Below, piece after piece: positions 1 to 8,495 of a stretch of 64,000 nt of DNA. This DNA comes from Brevibacillus migulae. GTDB lineage: Bacteria; Bacillota; Bacilli; Brevibacillales; Brevibacillaceae. The stretch lies in the NCBI RefSeq assembly GCF_004521915.1, contig NZ_SDKD01000004.1, forward strand, positions 1 to 64,000, written 5' to 3'. Made by a program: the position numbers and the translations under genes. The notes under the pieces were generated by a model, which was given only the letters and a program-made list of their open reading frames with translations, was not told the DNA's origin and did no database searches. The stretch's first letter is position 1. Every line of letters begins with the position of its first letter.

Positions 1-3
1 GCA

Positions 4-46
4 GTCCCTCAGTCATTTATGATGACTTTTGGGACACCCTCTTTTT
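4..46 (+). terminator. Hairpin at window edge, possible terminator of an upstream gene
   Basis: Two stacked helices are visible: GTCCC with GGGAC outside and AGTCAT with ATGACT inside. A T-rich stretch follows after about six bases. The gene it would terminate lies outside the window, where rsmG or mnmG would be expected from synteny. Confidence 0.35.
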
Positions 47-48
47 GG

Positions 49-134
49 GTCGATAAGAAATTATAAAATTCTCATCGACATAAGAGCAACTAAGCTCCGC
101 CAAAGACTTGGCATAGCCAAGTTTTTTCTAAACG
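49..134 (+). repeat. Interspersed two-hairpin repeat, family A, copy 1
   Basis: The element starts with an AT-rich palindrome whose arms are GTCGATAAGAAATT and AATTCTCATCGAC. A conserved part follows: ATAAGAGCAACTAAGCTCCG, then GCCAAAGACTTGGC (a short palindrome) and AGCCAAGTTTT with CTAAACG. The same order recurs at 1845-1927, 2551-2633 and 56117-56204. The palindrome arms differ between copies but stay complementary. Confidence 0.7.
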
Positions 135-283
135 AAAGCATCGCTTGGCATTTTAACCTTCAACCTAATATATTGTAGGTAAGCGGTAAGTGAACAACAA
201 ATCCGGAGCAGTGAAGGGGTAATATAAGGAATAGGAAATGGGCAGATAATTTGACGGTTTGGACTTGGAGAGGATGAAACACG

Positions 284-829
284 ATGAATGCCTTCATGAC
301 TTTTTTTCCACCAGAATTGCCGACGATTATACTCCGCTTGTTTTTGGCGTTTGTAGCAGGTGCCATCATGGGTCTGGAGCGGGAACGCTATTTTAAGGAT
401 ATCATGCAGCCTAAGGGAGCGGGTTTTCGCACATACAGCCTGGTTTGCTTCGGTTCTTGCTTGTTTGGTCTGGCTTCCATCTATGGCTTTTCATCGGAAG
501 GGGTCAATAATGATCCGGGGCGTGTGGCTGCACAGGTTGTAACGGGAATGGGCTTTTTGGGAGCGGGAGCCATCATCAAATTCAATGGTGAAGTAAAAGG
601 ACTGACAACTGCGGCTGGTATGTGGGTAGCTTCAGCGATCGGTCTGATGTTTAGCGCAGGACTTTATATTCCTGCGATCGTCGCTGCTGTATTTACTTAT
701 GTCGTGCTCGATTTCCACCGCTTGTTTCCCCGCTTGCTTCATTACGCCAGACGCTCTGGCGAAGAGGAAGACAAGGACGATGATTACAAACACGCTCAAA
801 AGAACGGGGGACATTCTGAGGATGAATAG
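284..829 (+). CDS. MgtC/SapB family inner membrane protein
   Basis: The 181-residue protein has several hydrophobic segments up to about residue 145 and a charged, acidic tail. It carries MgtC/SapB family signatures: GLERE near residue 30, RTYSLVCFGSCLFG, QVVTGMGFLGAGAI and GLTTAAGMWVASAIG. Family members are membrane proteins linked to Mg2+ stress and to control of ATP synthase or transporters; the substrate here cannot be read from sequence. A GGAGAGG ribosome site lies about eight bases before the ATG. It sits just upstream of a parS site and noc. Confidence 0.85.
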   Translation: MNAFMTFFPPELPTIILRLFLAFVAGAIMGLERERYFKDIMQPKGAGFRTYSLVCFGSCLFGLASIYGFSSEGVNNDPGRVAAQVVTGMGFLGAGAIIKFNGEVKGLTTAAGMWVASAIGLMFSAGLYIPAIVAAVFTYVVLDFHRLFPRLLHYARRSGEEEDKDDDYKHAQKNGGHSEDE

Positions 830-833
830 ATCA

Positions 834-849
834 TGTTTCACGTGAAACA
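834..849. promoter_or_regulatory. parS centromere site 1 (ParB/Spo0J binding)
   Basis: The sequence TGTTTCACGTGAAACA is a perfect 16-bp palindrome, identical to the Bacillus consensus bound by Spo0J/ParB. It lies in the 35-base gap between the mgtC-like gene and the noc region. ParB loads here as a CTP-dependent clamp and recruits condensin near the origin (established for the family). Confidence 0.95.
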
Positions 850-951
850 TTGCATGCAGTATAAATGAAAATCAACAATTTAGGGAGAAGGAATTCCGAC
901 GAAGGATGGAGAATAACTTCAAGTGTAATGTTTGGAAGTGGGGGATACGGT

Positions 952-1797
952 ATGTCAGTAAAAGATCAATTTTCGCGGATGTTGGGATTTACCGACAAGA
1001 CGGATAGCGAAGAGATACGACAAATACCTATTGATCAAATTGTGCCTAACCCCTATCAGCCGCGTACGGTGTTCGATGATGAAAAGATTGAAGAACTCTG
1101 CCAAACGATACGGACTCACGGTCTGATACAGCCGATTGTGGTGCGTGTCCGCAATAATCAGTATGAACTGATCGCCGGAGAAAGACGTTTGCGTGCCACG
1201 AAAAAGCTAGGGATGGAGAAAATCCCTGCGATTATAAAGGAATTCAATGACACGCAGACTGCTTCGATTGCACTGATCGAAAACTTACAGCGCGAGGGCC
1301 TGACAGCTATCGAAGAAGCGGTCGCTTATCAGAAACTAATAGACCTGCATAATCTGACGCAGGAAAGCTTGGCACAACGCTTGGGTAAAGGACAATCGAC
1401 GATCGCAAACAAGTTGCGCTTGCTTCATTTGCCGCAATTGGTGCAGGATGCATTATTAACGAGAACCATCACAGAGCGGCATGCAAGGGCTCTTATTCCG
1501 TTAAAGGATGCAAGCCTTCAGGAACGGATCCTTCAGGAAGTTATTGAGCGGGAATGGAATGTGAAACAGACGGAAACCCGTGTAAAGCAGCTACTTGAAG
1601 CAACGGAAAAACAGCCAGAGGACAAAGAATCCAGGCCAAAATGGAAAGCATTTTCTCGAGATGCACGAATTGCGATTAACACGGTCAGGCAGTCCATTGA
1701 TATGGTCATCCAGACAGGCTTGCCGGTTGAGACCAATGAAGAGGATACGGAAGAGTTTTATCAGTTTACCATTCGCATCCCGAAATCGAAGAAATAA
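952..1797 (+). CDS. noc: Nucleoid occlusion protein Noc (ParB-like CTPase, DNA-binding)
   Basis: Noc binds DNA sites away from the terminus and keeps the FtsZ ring from closing over the nucleoid. The 281-residue protein follows B. subtilis Noc closely in my recollection: [13 protein letters not shown] start, PNPYQPR, the CTP-binding GERRLRA motif near residue 90, [21 protein letters not shown] (helix-turn-helix), [11 protein letters not shown] and a C-terminal IRIPKSKK. The ATG at 952 is chosen because a G-rich ribosome site precedes it and homology starts there; the frame is open 29 codons further upstream. It is a paralogue of the spo0J product, with soj-spo0J about 0.9 kb downstream. Confidence 0.93.
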   Translation: MSVKDQFSRMLGFTDKTDSEEIRQIPIDQIVPNPYQPRTVFDDEKIEELCQTIRTHGLIQPIVVRVRNNQYELIAGERRLRATKKLGMEKIPAIIKEFNDTQTASIALIENLQREGLTAIEEAVAYQKLIDLHNLTQESLAQRLGKGQSTIANKLRLLHLPQLVQDALLTRTITERHARALIPLKDASLQERILQEVIEREWNVKQTETRVKQLLEATEKQPEDKESRPKWKAFSRDARIAINTVRQSIDMVIQTGLPVETNEEDTEEFYQFTIRIPKSKK

Positions 1798-1811
1798 ATA
1801 ACATCGATACA

Positions 1812-1842
1812 AAAAAGCGGCGTAACTAGCCGTCTTTTTTGT
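1812..1842 (+). terminator. Rho-independent terminator of noc
   Basis: The hairpin AAAAAAGCGGC / GCCGTCTTTTTT with a seven-base loop ends in a T run, 15 bases after the noc stop. It is followed within two bases by repeat A copy 2. Confidence 0.8.
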
Positions 1843-1844
1843 GG

Positions 1845-1927
1845 GTCGATAAGAAATTGTATATTTCCCATCGACATAAGGGCAACTAAGCTCTGCAAAA
1901 GTCTTTTCGTGCCCAAACTTTTCTAAC
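1845..1927 (+). repeat. Interspersed two-hairpin repeat, family A, copy 2
   Basis: The AT-rich palindrome GTCGATAAGAAAT / ATTTCCCATCGAC is followed by ATAAGGGCAACTAAGCTC, a diverged middle, and CCAAACTTTTCTAA. The copy begins directly after the noc terminator, as copy 4 follows a terminator at 56 kb. Confidence 0.65.
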
Positions 1928-1966
1928 TGTATCAAAAAGGATAAATTCCATGACTAATCACCTGAT

Positions 1967-2040
1967 GCAGCATGAAGAACTTCCTCTACAGAAGGACTCG
2001 GTAACTTCTTCGAGAGGCTCAATTGAAGTGTTTCTTCATT
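1967..2040. repeat. Long-hairpin repeat, family B, copy 1
   Basis: The element CAGCATGAAGAACTTCCTCT...GAAGGACT...AACTTCTTCGAGAGG...TTCATT can fold into a long hairpin. The inner arms are CCTCTACAGAAG and CTTCTTCGAGAGG; the outer arms are AACTTC and GAAGTGTT. A clear relative sits at 22985-23058 upstream of purA. Outer-arm bases differ between copies, but pairing is kept. Confidence 0.55.
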
Positions 2041-2344
2041 CAACTTGAAGGATTCGACAACAACATCATGTAAAAGGCTTCGCCAGTCGATTGGTGCAGC
2101 CTTGTTTTGTCTGTAGAAATAGGCATACTGTATATCTTGTGTCCCAAGCATAAGGGAAGTGGAAAAACTTACAGCCGACCTGGCTCGTTTTTTTCCGGTT
2201 TCCTTCTACTTTTTTACAACCGCATGCGCTACAATAGGAATACATGCTAGATGCGGACTTAGAGTTCTCTGTAAGCGGTGAATTTCTTCTATAATAATCG
2301 CGGGCTGCAAGGCAATCATCGTTGCTGTGCCTGCATTTGCGCAT

Positions 2345-2550
2345 CTTGCGCTTCACAGCAAAGGCTTTGCCGAACATCTGGCGAAGCCAAGTTTTTCTCA
2401 GGTCATAGGAGTAAATCAAAGAATCCTATTGATCCAACGGAGACGAAGGAACCGCCAAAGGCCTGGCGGAAGTGAGTTTTCTCTATAAATCTGGAATTAT
2501 CCATATTCCGATTTACGAGAGGTACAGCAAAGGCTCCGCCATAGACTTGG
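2345..2550 (+). repeat. Degenerate partial copies of repeat family A in the noc-soj gap
   Basis: Three fragments match only the second half of family A: around 2358-2402 (GCAAAGGCTTTGCCGAACAT, then GGCGAAGCCAAGTTTTTCT), around 2448-2480 (CCGCCAAAGGCCTGGCGG) and around 2526-2552 (GCAAAGGCTCCGCCATAGAC). The rest of 2041-2550 shows no convincing gene; open frames there lack recognisable domains and ribosome sites. Confidence 0.45.
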
Positions 2551-2650
2551 CGGATAAGAATGTAAAATTTCTTATCCACATAAGTGCAACTAAGGCTCCG
2601 GTGAAGGCTTGGCGTAGCCAAGTTTTCTAAACGTAGCCAAGTTTTTTAAA
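2551..2650 (+). repeat. Interspersed two-hairpin repeat, family A, copy 3
   Basis: The palindrome GGATAAGAAT...ATTTCTTATCC is followed by ACATAAGTGCAACTAAGGCT, GGCTTGGCGTAGCCAAG and TTTTCTAAACG. A short extra repetition, GTAGCCAAGTTTTTTAAA, runs on to 2650. It ends only about 15 bases before the soj start, so it would be in the soj leader. Confidence 0.65.
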
Positions 2651-2664
2651 ATGAGGTGGAAAAG

Positions 2665-3423
2665 TTGGGGAAAATTATTGCGGTCGCCAATCAAAAGGGT
2701 GGCGTAGGTAAAACAACGACATCTGTCAATTTGAGTGCGTGCTTGGCCGCGTTGGGGAAGAAAGTATTGCTCGTAGATATTGATCCGCAGGGGAATGCGA
2801 CTAGCGGAATCGGCGTGAATAAAGCAGACGTACGGTACTGTATTTATGATGTGCTGATCAATGATGTGAGTCCGGTTGATACAACGCTTCCGACGGAAAT
2901 TGATGGACTATTCATTATTCCTGCTACCATTCAGCTTGCGGGGGCGGAGATTGAACTTGTTCCGACTATTTCTCGCGAGGTTCGGCTGAAAAGGGCGCTG
3001 GAAGTAGTGAAGGACAAATACGACTATATCATTATCGACTGTCCGCCTTCTTTGGGCATTTTAACGGTAAACTCCTTGACAGCGTCAGACTCCGTTTTGA
3101 TTCCCATTCAATGTGAATATTACGCATTGGAAGGGTTAAGCCAATTGCTCAATACGATTCGTCTCGTGCAGAAGCATCTGAATTCCGCTCTGACGATTGA
3201 GGGTGTAGTGCTGACGATGCTGGATGCGAGAACCAATCTGGGGATCCAGGTCATTGAAGAAGTAAAGAAATACTTTCAGGACAAAGTGTATCAGACTATC
3301 ATTCCTCGGAATGTGCGTTTGAGTGAAGCTCCTTCCCATGGACAAGCTATTATTACGTATGACCCACGTTCCAGAGGTGCTGAGGTATATACTGATTTAG
3401 CGAAGGAAGTGATCGGGATATGA
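2665..3423 (+). CDS. soj: Chromosome partitioning ATPase Soj (ParA)
   Basis: This 252-residue ParA-family ATPase works with Spo0J in origin segregation and, in Bacillus, regulates DnaA. The deviant Walker A motif KGGVGKTTT lies near residue 11, DIDPQGN follows, and IIDCPPS near residue 115 is Walker B-like. I choose the TTG at 2665 because GAGGTGG lies six bases upstream and the protein then begins MGKIIAVANQKGG, as in other Soj proteins. A GTG at 2656 would sit inside that ribosome site. It overlaps spo0J by four bases. Confidence 0.93.
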   Translation: MGKIIAVANQKGGVGKTTTSVNLSACLAALGKKVLLVDIDPQGNATSGIGVNKADVRYCIYDVLINDVSPVDTTLPTEIDGLFIIPATIQLAGAEIELVPTISREVRLKRALEVVKDKYDYIIIDCPPSLGILTVNSLTASDSVLIPIQCEYYALEGLSQLLNTIRLVQKHLNSALTIEGVVLTMLDARTNLGIQVIEEVKKYFQDKVYQTIIPRNVRLSEAPSHGQAIITYDPRSRGAEVYTDLAKEVIGI

Positions 3424-4262
3424 GCAGAGGATTGGGAAAAGGGCTTAGCGCATTAATCAACTCCAATTTGGTGGAGGAGAGCGATCAGGTAACAGAAGCG
3501 TTGCTGGGTGATATCCGTCCCAATCCATATCAACCCCGGAAAGAGTTTGCGGCGGAAGCGATACAGGAGCTGGCCGAATCGATCAAGGAGCACGGAGTTA
3601 TCCAACCGCTAATCGTACGCAAAAGCATTAAAGGCTACGAGCTGGTAGCGGGGGAGCGAAGACTGCGCGCTGCCAAGGAAGCAGGATTGCAAAGGGTTCC
3701 CGTCGTGGTCAAGCAGTACACGGATCAGCAGCTGATGGAGATTGCCCTGATCGAAAATCTGCAGCGTGAAAACCTGAATCCGATCGAAGAGGCTGAAGCA
3801 TACGAGAAACTGATCGGACATTATTCGTATACGCAGGATGAGCTGGCGAAAAGAATCGGAAAAAGCAGACCGCACGTAGCTAATATCTTGCGCTTGCTCC
3901 AATTGCCTTTGAAAATTCGCGAATTGGTGGCTGTAGGGTCTTTAACAATGGGGCATGCCCGCGCATTGCTTCCAATCGAAGACGAAGACCAGCAATGGCA
4001 AGTCGCTTTTGATGTCGTGAAAAAAGGGCTCAGCGTCAGACAGTTAGAGGAACTCGTAAAAGCCTTGAATGTTTCACGTGAAACAAAAAGCAAAAAGCCT
4101 GTGAAAAAGGAAAAGGCGTTTACACAAATGGAAGAACGTTTGCGGACGTATTTTGGAACATCCGTACGAATCAATAAAGGTGCGAAAAAAGGAAAGATAG
4201 AAATTGAATTTTACTCCAGCGATGATCTGCAAAGAATCTTGGATATGCTGCGAATGGAGTAG
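3420..4262 (+). CDS. spo0J: Chromosome partitioning protein Spo0J (ParB)
   Basis: This 280-residue CTP-dependent DNA clamp loads at parS and spreads to organise the origin. Visible motifs are the N-terminal SRGLGKGLSALI (which stimulates Soj ATPase), RPNPYQPRKEF, GERRLRAAKEAG (CTP binding), ENLQRENLNPIEEAEAY, the helix-turn-helix KRIGKSRPHVANILRLLQL and a C-terminal dimerisation region. The start codon overlaps the soj stop, so the two are translationally coupled. A perfect parS lies inside the gene and encodes VSRET. Confidence 0.95.
   Translation: MSRGLGKGLSALINSNLVEESDQVTEALLGDIRPNPYQPRKEFAAEAIQELAESIKEHGVIQPLIVRKSIKGYELVAGERRLRAAKEAGLQRVPVVVKQYTDQQLMEIALIENLQRENLNPIEEAEAYEKLIGHYSYTQDELAKRIGKSRPHVANILRLLQLPLKIRELVAVGSLTMGHARALLPIEDEDQQWQVAFDVVKKGLSVRQLEELVKALNVSRETKSKKPVKKEKAFTQMEERLRTYFGTSVRINKGAKKGKIEIEFYSSDDLQRILDMLRME
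4070..4085. promoter_or_regulatory. parS centromere site 2, inside spo0J
   Basis: TGTTTCACGTGAAACA is identical to the site at 834-849. It lies within spo0J and encodes part of NVSRETK, the same arrangement as in B. subtilis spo0J. Confidence 0.95.
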
Positions 4263-4294
4263 AACCATACCTCAATTTGATTTGGGAGGATAAC

Positions 4295-5455
4295 ATGCGG
4301 ATAACGTACCTGGATAATGCAGCCTCGTCTTGGCCCAAACCGCCTGGTGTAAAAGAAGCAATGGCAGAAGCGATTGATGATTACGGGGCTAACCCGGGAC
4401 GTGGCGGACATGCCTTGGCGATGAAAGCAAGCAAAACGATCTTTCGTACGCGCATGCAGGTATCGCGGTTGTTTGGGATTAAAAACCCGAATGACCTCTT
4501 TTTTTATCTAAATGCGACGCAAGCGTTGAATCAGGCGATAAAAGGGTTTCTCCGTGAGGGAGATCATGTCATTAGCTCCTCGATTGAACATAACTCTGTG
4601 CGACGTCCATTGGAGTATTTGCGCCGAACCAAGCAGGTTGACGTCACCTATGTGGAGCCACGAGCGGATGGATTGTTCTATGCGGAAGACTTTCAGGCCG
4701 CTATACGGCCGGAAACCCGTCTTATTGCCGTTAGCCATGCGTCGAACCTGACTGGCTTGATCCTGCCCATTGTCGAGATTGGGCGGATAGCAAAAGAGGG
4801 AGAAGTGGCCTTTTTGGTAGACGCCTCGCAGACGGCTGGTATCTTGCCCATCGATGTGGAGAAAATGAACATCGACATGCTTGCGTTTCCTGGCCATAAG
4901 GGCTTGTACGGGCCACAGGGTACTGGGGCGCTTTATGTGCGGAGTGATCTGGATCTTGAGCCGTTGATTCATGGCGGGACGGGCAGCCAATCCGAGGCGA
5001 TCGAGCAACCGACCACAAGACCTGACCGATTCGAGAGTGGGACTGCCAATACGGTTGGACTTGCCGGATTGCTCGCAGGGGTTACTTTTATTCTGGAAAC
5101 CGGCGTAGAAAAAATTCACGCACATGAGTGGAGCTTGGCGAAGAAAACCATTCAGGCCTTGCAGCAGATAAAAGGAGTCGACGTGTACGGGCCTGGCACC
5201 GAGATCGAGCGGGTTGGTGTCGTTGCGTTCAATATTCATGGGGCCGATGCGTCGGAAGTATCCTATATACTTGATCAACAGTACGGGATTGCCACAAGGG
5301 CTGGGTACCACTGCACACCGCTTGGTCACCGGACAGCGGGCACAGAAGAGCGGGGAGCCGTACGGGCCAGCTTTGGTTATTTCAATACCGACGAGGATGT
5401 TGAACTGCTCATTACGGCGGTCACCGAGATTGCATCCGCTTTTCATCCATCATAA
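4295..5455 (+). CDS. Class V aminotransferase, cysteine desulfurase family
   Basis: A PLP-dependent enzyme of 386 residues. Motifs are YLDNAASSWPKP at the N-terminus, EHNSVRRPLE, SHASNLTG, DASQTAG (binds the cofactor pyridine ring), FPGHKGLYGPQGTGAL with the PLP lysine, and GYHCTPLGHRT, whose cysteine could carry the persulfide. It fits the desulfurase-like branch that often stands alone without iscU. The ATG at 4295 follows GGGAGGA by five bases; a TTG 18 bases upstream is less likely. The true substrate is not known from sequence. Confidence 0.85.
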   Translation: MRITYLDNAASSWPKPPGVKEAMAEAIDDYGANPGRGGHALAMKASKTIFRTRMQVSRLFGIKNPNDLFFYLNATQALNQAIKGFLREGDHVISSSIEHNSVRRPLEYLRRTKQVDVTYVEPRADGLFYAEDFQAAIRPETRLIAVSHASNLTGLILPIVEIGRIAKEGEVAFLVDASQTAGILPIDVEKMNIDMLAFPGHKGLYGPQGTGALYVRSDLDLEPLIHGGTGSQSEAIEQPTTRPDRFESGTANTVGLAGLLAGVTFILETGVEKIHAHEWSLAKKTIQALQQIKGVDVYGPGTEIERVGVVAFNIHGADASEVSYILDQQYGIATRAGYHCTPLGHRTAGTEERGAVRASFGYFNTDEDVELLITAVTEIASAFHPS

Positions 5456-5480
5456 ACGTATAGCCAAGGGAGTGTAACCG

Positions 5481-6197
5481 TTGATCTTACTAGGAACCAT
5501 CGTCAATGCTGGCGCCATTCTCCTCGGTGCTGTCATCGGCAAGCTATTGTCGGGGATACCAGCGGGCATCAGACAGACAGTCATGCAGGGACTCGCACTG
5601 GCTGTCATCGTATTGGGAATCACCATGAGTCTGGATTCAAAAAACTTTTTGCTGCTGATTATCAGCCTGGTGATTGGCTCTATCGTGGGAGAGCTGTTGC
5701 GCATTGAAGATCGCCTGAACCAAACAGGAAAGTGGCTGGAGAAAAAGGTTGGCGGCAGCAGCAAGGATGGAAGCATCGCAACCGGTTTTGTAACGGCTAC
5801 TTTGGTGTATTGCATTGGAGCGATGGCGGTTCTGGGAGCCATGGACAGCGGTTTGCGTAACAACCATGATATTTTGTATACAAAAGCGATGCTCGACGGA
5901 TTTTCCGCTATCATTTTTACTTCTACCCTAGGCATTGGGGTTGCCTTTTCCGCGATACCGGTGCTGCTGTACCAAGGGGCGATTGCGCTCATGTCCACGC
6001 AAATCTACGGTTTGGTCAGTCAAACGATGCTGGATGCGATCCTCGCAGAGGTAACCGCTGTCGGTGGAGTGATGATTATCGCGATCGGGATCAATATTCT
6101 CGAGTTGAAAAAAGTGAACGTAGCCAATATGCTGCCTGCTTTGGTGGTTGCTGCATTAGGGGTTCCTTTGGTAGATTGGTTAGGGAAGTTTTTTTGA
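5481..6197 (+). CDS. DUF554 family membrane protein
   Basis: The 238-residue protein has about six to seven hydrophobic segments. It matches the DUF554 (YdfK/YqgA) family through the start LLGTIVNAGAILLGAVIGKL, TVMQGLALAVIVLGI, FVTATLVYCIGAMAVLGAM and DGFSAIIFTSTLGIGV. Function is unknown; the fold suggests a transporter. It starts with TTG after AAGGGAG, 26 bases behind the aminotransferase, so the two are probably cotranscribed. A terminator follows. Confidence 0.8.
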   Translation: MILLGTIVNAGAILLGAVIGKLLSGIPAGIRQTVMQGLALAVIVLGITMSLDSKNFLLLIISLVIGSIVGELLRIEDRLNQTGKWLEKKVGGSSKDGSIATGFVTATLVYCIGAMAVLGAMDSGLRNNHDILYTKAMLDGFSAIIFTSTLGIGVAFSAIPVLLYQGAIALMSTQIYGLVSQTMLDAILAEVTAVGGVMIIAIGINILELKKVNVANMLPALVVAALGVPLVDWLGKFF

Positions 6198-6219
6198 AAA
6201 AGAATGTGCATATGGATGA

Positions 6220-6250
6220 TACGCTTTCGTGAAGACGGAGGCGTTTTTTT
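6220..6250 (+). terminator. Terminator after the DUF554 gene
   Basis: The hairpin ACGCTTTCGT / ACGGAGGCGT with a GAAG loop has two mismatches and is followed by seven T residues. Confidence 0.7.
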
Positions 6251-6314
6251 ATTTGCTTAGAAGAAAAAGATGTTATCTCAGGGCTGGGGAAATTAGGTAG
6301 AATGGATGGTAACG

Positions 6315-6620
6315 ATGAAATTGACGATACGTACCGTTATGATATTTGATGGGATTAGCCCAGAAGGTGACAGGCTTACCTATTCATTGGTCAGCCAAGG
6401 AGCAAAAGGAAATGCGATCATCGATCCTGAAGAGCCTTCCTTACATATAAACCGAATGCCCGAGAAACTGGCATGACTGCCGTCGATCACGCAACCATTG
6501 ATGAAAATGGCCTTTTGAAGGAAGCGAAGATGCTGCACCGGAGACCGTCCTGACTGTTCAGATGGAGAGCATGGATGAACATACCGAATACAAGATGAAA
6601 ATTGAAGAATCGAAGAAATT
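6315..6620 (+). pseudogene. Decayed gene remnant
   Basis: An ATG frame of 53 codons (6315-6476; MKLTIRTVMIFDGISPEGD...) is interrupted by a stop. Sensible peptide continues in other frames, including TVQMESMDEHTEYKMKIEES near 6554-6615. No family was recognised. The region between DUF554 and the lipid kinase shows no other gene. Confidence 0.35.
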
Positions 6621-6765
6621 TTGTTATCGTATCCAATATCCTCTTATTCCCATAAACCGAGACACAATCGGTAGGCGGGCGAAGAGGATTTTCTTTTGCT
6701 TGTCGTGAACAGTATGGGGGGCCATATAATAGGAAAAAAACGCAACAAACCAAGGGGAGACGAGC

Positions 6766-7671
6766 ATGATCGGATTTGTGGTTAATCCGGCAGCAGGGAA
6801 CGGTCGGGGAAAGCGGGCATGGGAAAAGGTAAGGCGTGAGCTCATCAAAGAAAAAGTCGAATACCAGGCAAGAATCACCGAGAAAAGTGGGGAGGCACGC
6901 CAACTAACACAGGAGTTGCTAAGACAAGGTCATCTCGAAAAAATCGTCGCGATAGGGGGAGATGGCACACTGAATGAGGTCGTGAATGGGTTGGTCGATT
7001 CAGGGGCGGATTGTCTGCTTGGCCACATACCGGCCGGTTCAGGCAATGATTTTGCCCGTGCCTACCATCTTCCTATGGAGCCAGTCGCTGCATGGAAATG
7101 CATTGAAGCGGGAGAGGGAGAAAAGACCATTGATTTGCTGATGATGAATGATCGGGTAGCGGTCAATGCAATCGGGGCTGGGTTTGATGGGAAAATAGCC
7201 AAAACAGCGAATGAAGCCAGTTATAAAAAAATGTGCAATCAGGTCGGTCTTGGCAAACTGGCTTATATCATCTCGATGCTCCGTGTATTGTTTTCCTATC
7301 GACCATGCGATCTCACATTGACGATAGAAGATGAGCTTCATGAATGCAAGCAAGCATGGATGATCGTAGTGTCCAATATAGCGAATTATGGCGGCGGCAT
7401 GCAGATTTGCCCACATGCAGTGTCGGATGACGGGAGAGCGGAAGTCTGTGTCATTAGCAATATAAGTCGTTGGCAATTGCTTCGCGCCTTTCCGAAAATA
7501 TTCACGGGAGAGCATACGAGCCATCCGGCAGTCCGCTTTTACCACGGGCGCAGCATCCGTGTAGAGAGTGAGGATTCACTGGATGTTCATGCGGATGGAG
7601 AGGCGATTGCCAAAACACCGGTAACAGTAGCGCTGCTAGCCAATAGGCTGCGAATCATCGCAAATCGATAG
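6766..7671 (+). CDS. YegS/BmrU-type diacylglycerol/lipid kinase
   Basis: The 301-residue protein has the lipid kinase catalytic signatures: NPAAGNGRGK at the N-terminus, the nucleotide-binding IGGDGTLNEVVNGL near residue 63, PAGSGNDFARA, and a C-terminal beta domain ending DVHADGEAI. Members phosphorylate diacylglycerol or related lipids at the membrane. The start ATG has GGGGAGACGAGC upstream, and a TATAAT box lies at 6725-6730 with a poor -35 (TTGTCG, 19-base spacing). It is monocistronic, with a hairpin behind it shared with convergent yyaC. Confidence 0.85.
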   Translation: MIGFVVNPAAGNGRGKRAWEKVRRELIKEKVEYQARITEKSGEARQLTQELLRQGHLEKIVAIGGDGTLNEVVNGLVDSGADCLLGHIPAGSGNDFARAYHLPMEPVAAWKCIEAGEGEKTIDLLMMNDRVAVNAIGAGFDGKIAKTANEASYKKMCNQVGLGKLAYIISMLRVLFSYRPCDLTLTIEDELHECKQAWMIVVSNIANYGGGMQICPHAVSDDGRAEVCVISNISRWQLLRAFPKIFTGEHTSHPAVRFYHGRSIRVESEDSLDVHADGEAIAKTPVTVALLANRLRIIANR

Positions 7672-7693
7672 GGGAGAATCCCCAAAACATCAT

Positions 7694-7739
7694 AAAGAGA
7701 CTTCCGACATGTGAATGTGAAGTCTCTTTCCTTCATTTT
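7694..7739. terminator. Bidirectional terminator between lipid kinase gene and yyaC
   Basis: The perfect arms AAAGAGACTTC and GAAGTCTCTTT flank a 14-base loop between two convergent genes. T-rich sequence lies downstream on both strands, more convincingly on the plus strand. Confidence 0.75.
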
Positions 7740-7742
7740 AAG

Positions 7743-8342
7743 CTATCGATCCATGGCGAGAGAGCTGTGATGCGCCAAAGCGTGAGCTCCGTGATGAATC
7801 CCCGCAGCAATGATTTCAGCCATTTGCATGACGATGTACAGACGAGTGTTTTGCAGGACAAAGTATTCCATAAAACCACCGACGTTCACAATTCCGGTGA
7901 TATGAAACGTTCCTACTGCCGGAAGCTCTTTTTTCACACCTGCCCCTGGCTTCAAAGGACCGTCAATCACATTAATGGAACCGACGCTGCTGAATTGACC
8001 CAGACAGGCATCGATGGCAATCATCAATGGATTGTGATGGGTGTGCTGAATCTCATCCAATTTTTCCGCCAGATTCATCGCGTGGACAGGATGTTCCAGC
8101 GTTCCGTAAACATGATATTGTCGAGAATAACGGGCGTGCAGCTTGGTGCCGACAAGCGGACCGAGAGAGTCACCGGTAGAACGGTCTGTCCCGATACAGA
8201 GGATGACCACATCTTGGTCAGCCGGAGTGGAGCGAAAACGCGCCGCCAGATGCTGTCCCAGCTGCTCGATGGCCTGTTCACTTTTGTAATCGACCTTGAA
8301 CGGTGAGGGGGAGTCGTCCAATAAACGGTTCCATGTTTTCAT
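7743..8342 (-). CDS. yyaC: YyaC family spore protease-like protein
   Basis: A sporulation-associated protein related to the germination protease GPR fold. It is 199 residues from the ATG chosen here, which follows GGAGGTAACG; ten further codons are open upstream. Visible features are CIGTDRSTGDSLGPLVGTKL, GTLEHPVHAMNL, IAIDACLG and GAGVKKELPAVGTFHITGIVNVGG. It is convergent with the lipid kinase gene. In B. subtilis yyaC also lies beside spo0J and is forespore-expressed; the upstream region here carries a possible forespore promoter. Confidence 0.88.
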   Translation of the reverse strand: MKTWNRLLDDSPSPFKVDYKSEQAIEQLGQHLAARFRSTPADQDVVILCIGTDRSTGDSLGPLVGTKLHARYSRQYHVYGTLEHPVHAMNLAEKLDEIQHTHHNPLMIAIDACLGQFSSVGSINVIDGPLKPGAGVKKELPAVGTFHITGIVNVGGFMEYFVLQNTRLYIVMQMAEIIAAGIHHGAHALAHHSSLAMDR

Positions 8343-8372
8343 CGTTACCTCCACAGGGGGGAAAGTATTCAC

Positions 8373-8401
8373 AGTGTATGCCGAAAAAAGGAAAAGTATA
8401 C
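8373..8401 (-). promoter_or_regulatory. Possible forespore sigma (F/G-type) promoter of yyaC
   Basis: On the minus strand, GTATA lies 14 bases upstream of GGCATACACT, about 30 bases before the yyaC start. This resembles sigma-F/sigma-G promoters, but both boxes are loose matches. Confidence 0.3.
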
Positions 8402-8495
8402 CTGCCTGCTGGAACGTTAGGACCGTTTTGAAAAGTCAGAGCAACTGGCATCATGAGCGTGAGCAAGGTAAAATGGATGCAAAGGAGGGGGAAAC

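Noticed and set aside
1954..2419. Minus-strand open frames in the noc-soj gap
   Set aside because: They cross repeat family B and partial copies of family A, have no recognisable domains and no good ribosome sites.
4508..5446. Long minus-strand frame opposite the class V aminotransferase
   Set aside because: It is the shadow of a clear PLP enzyme and has no domain of its own.
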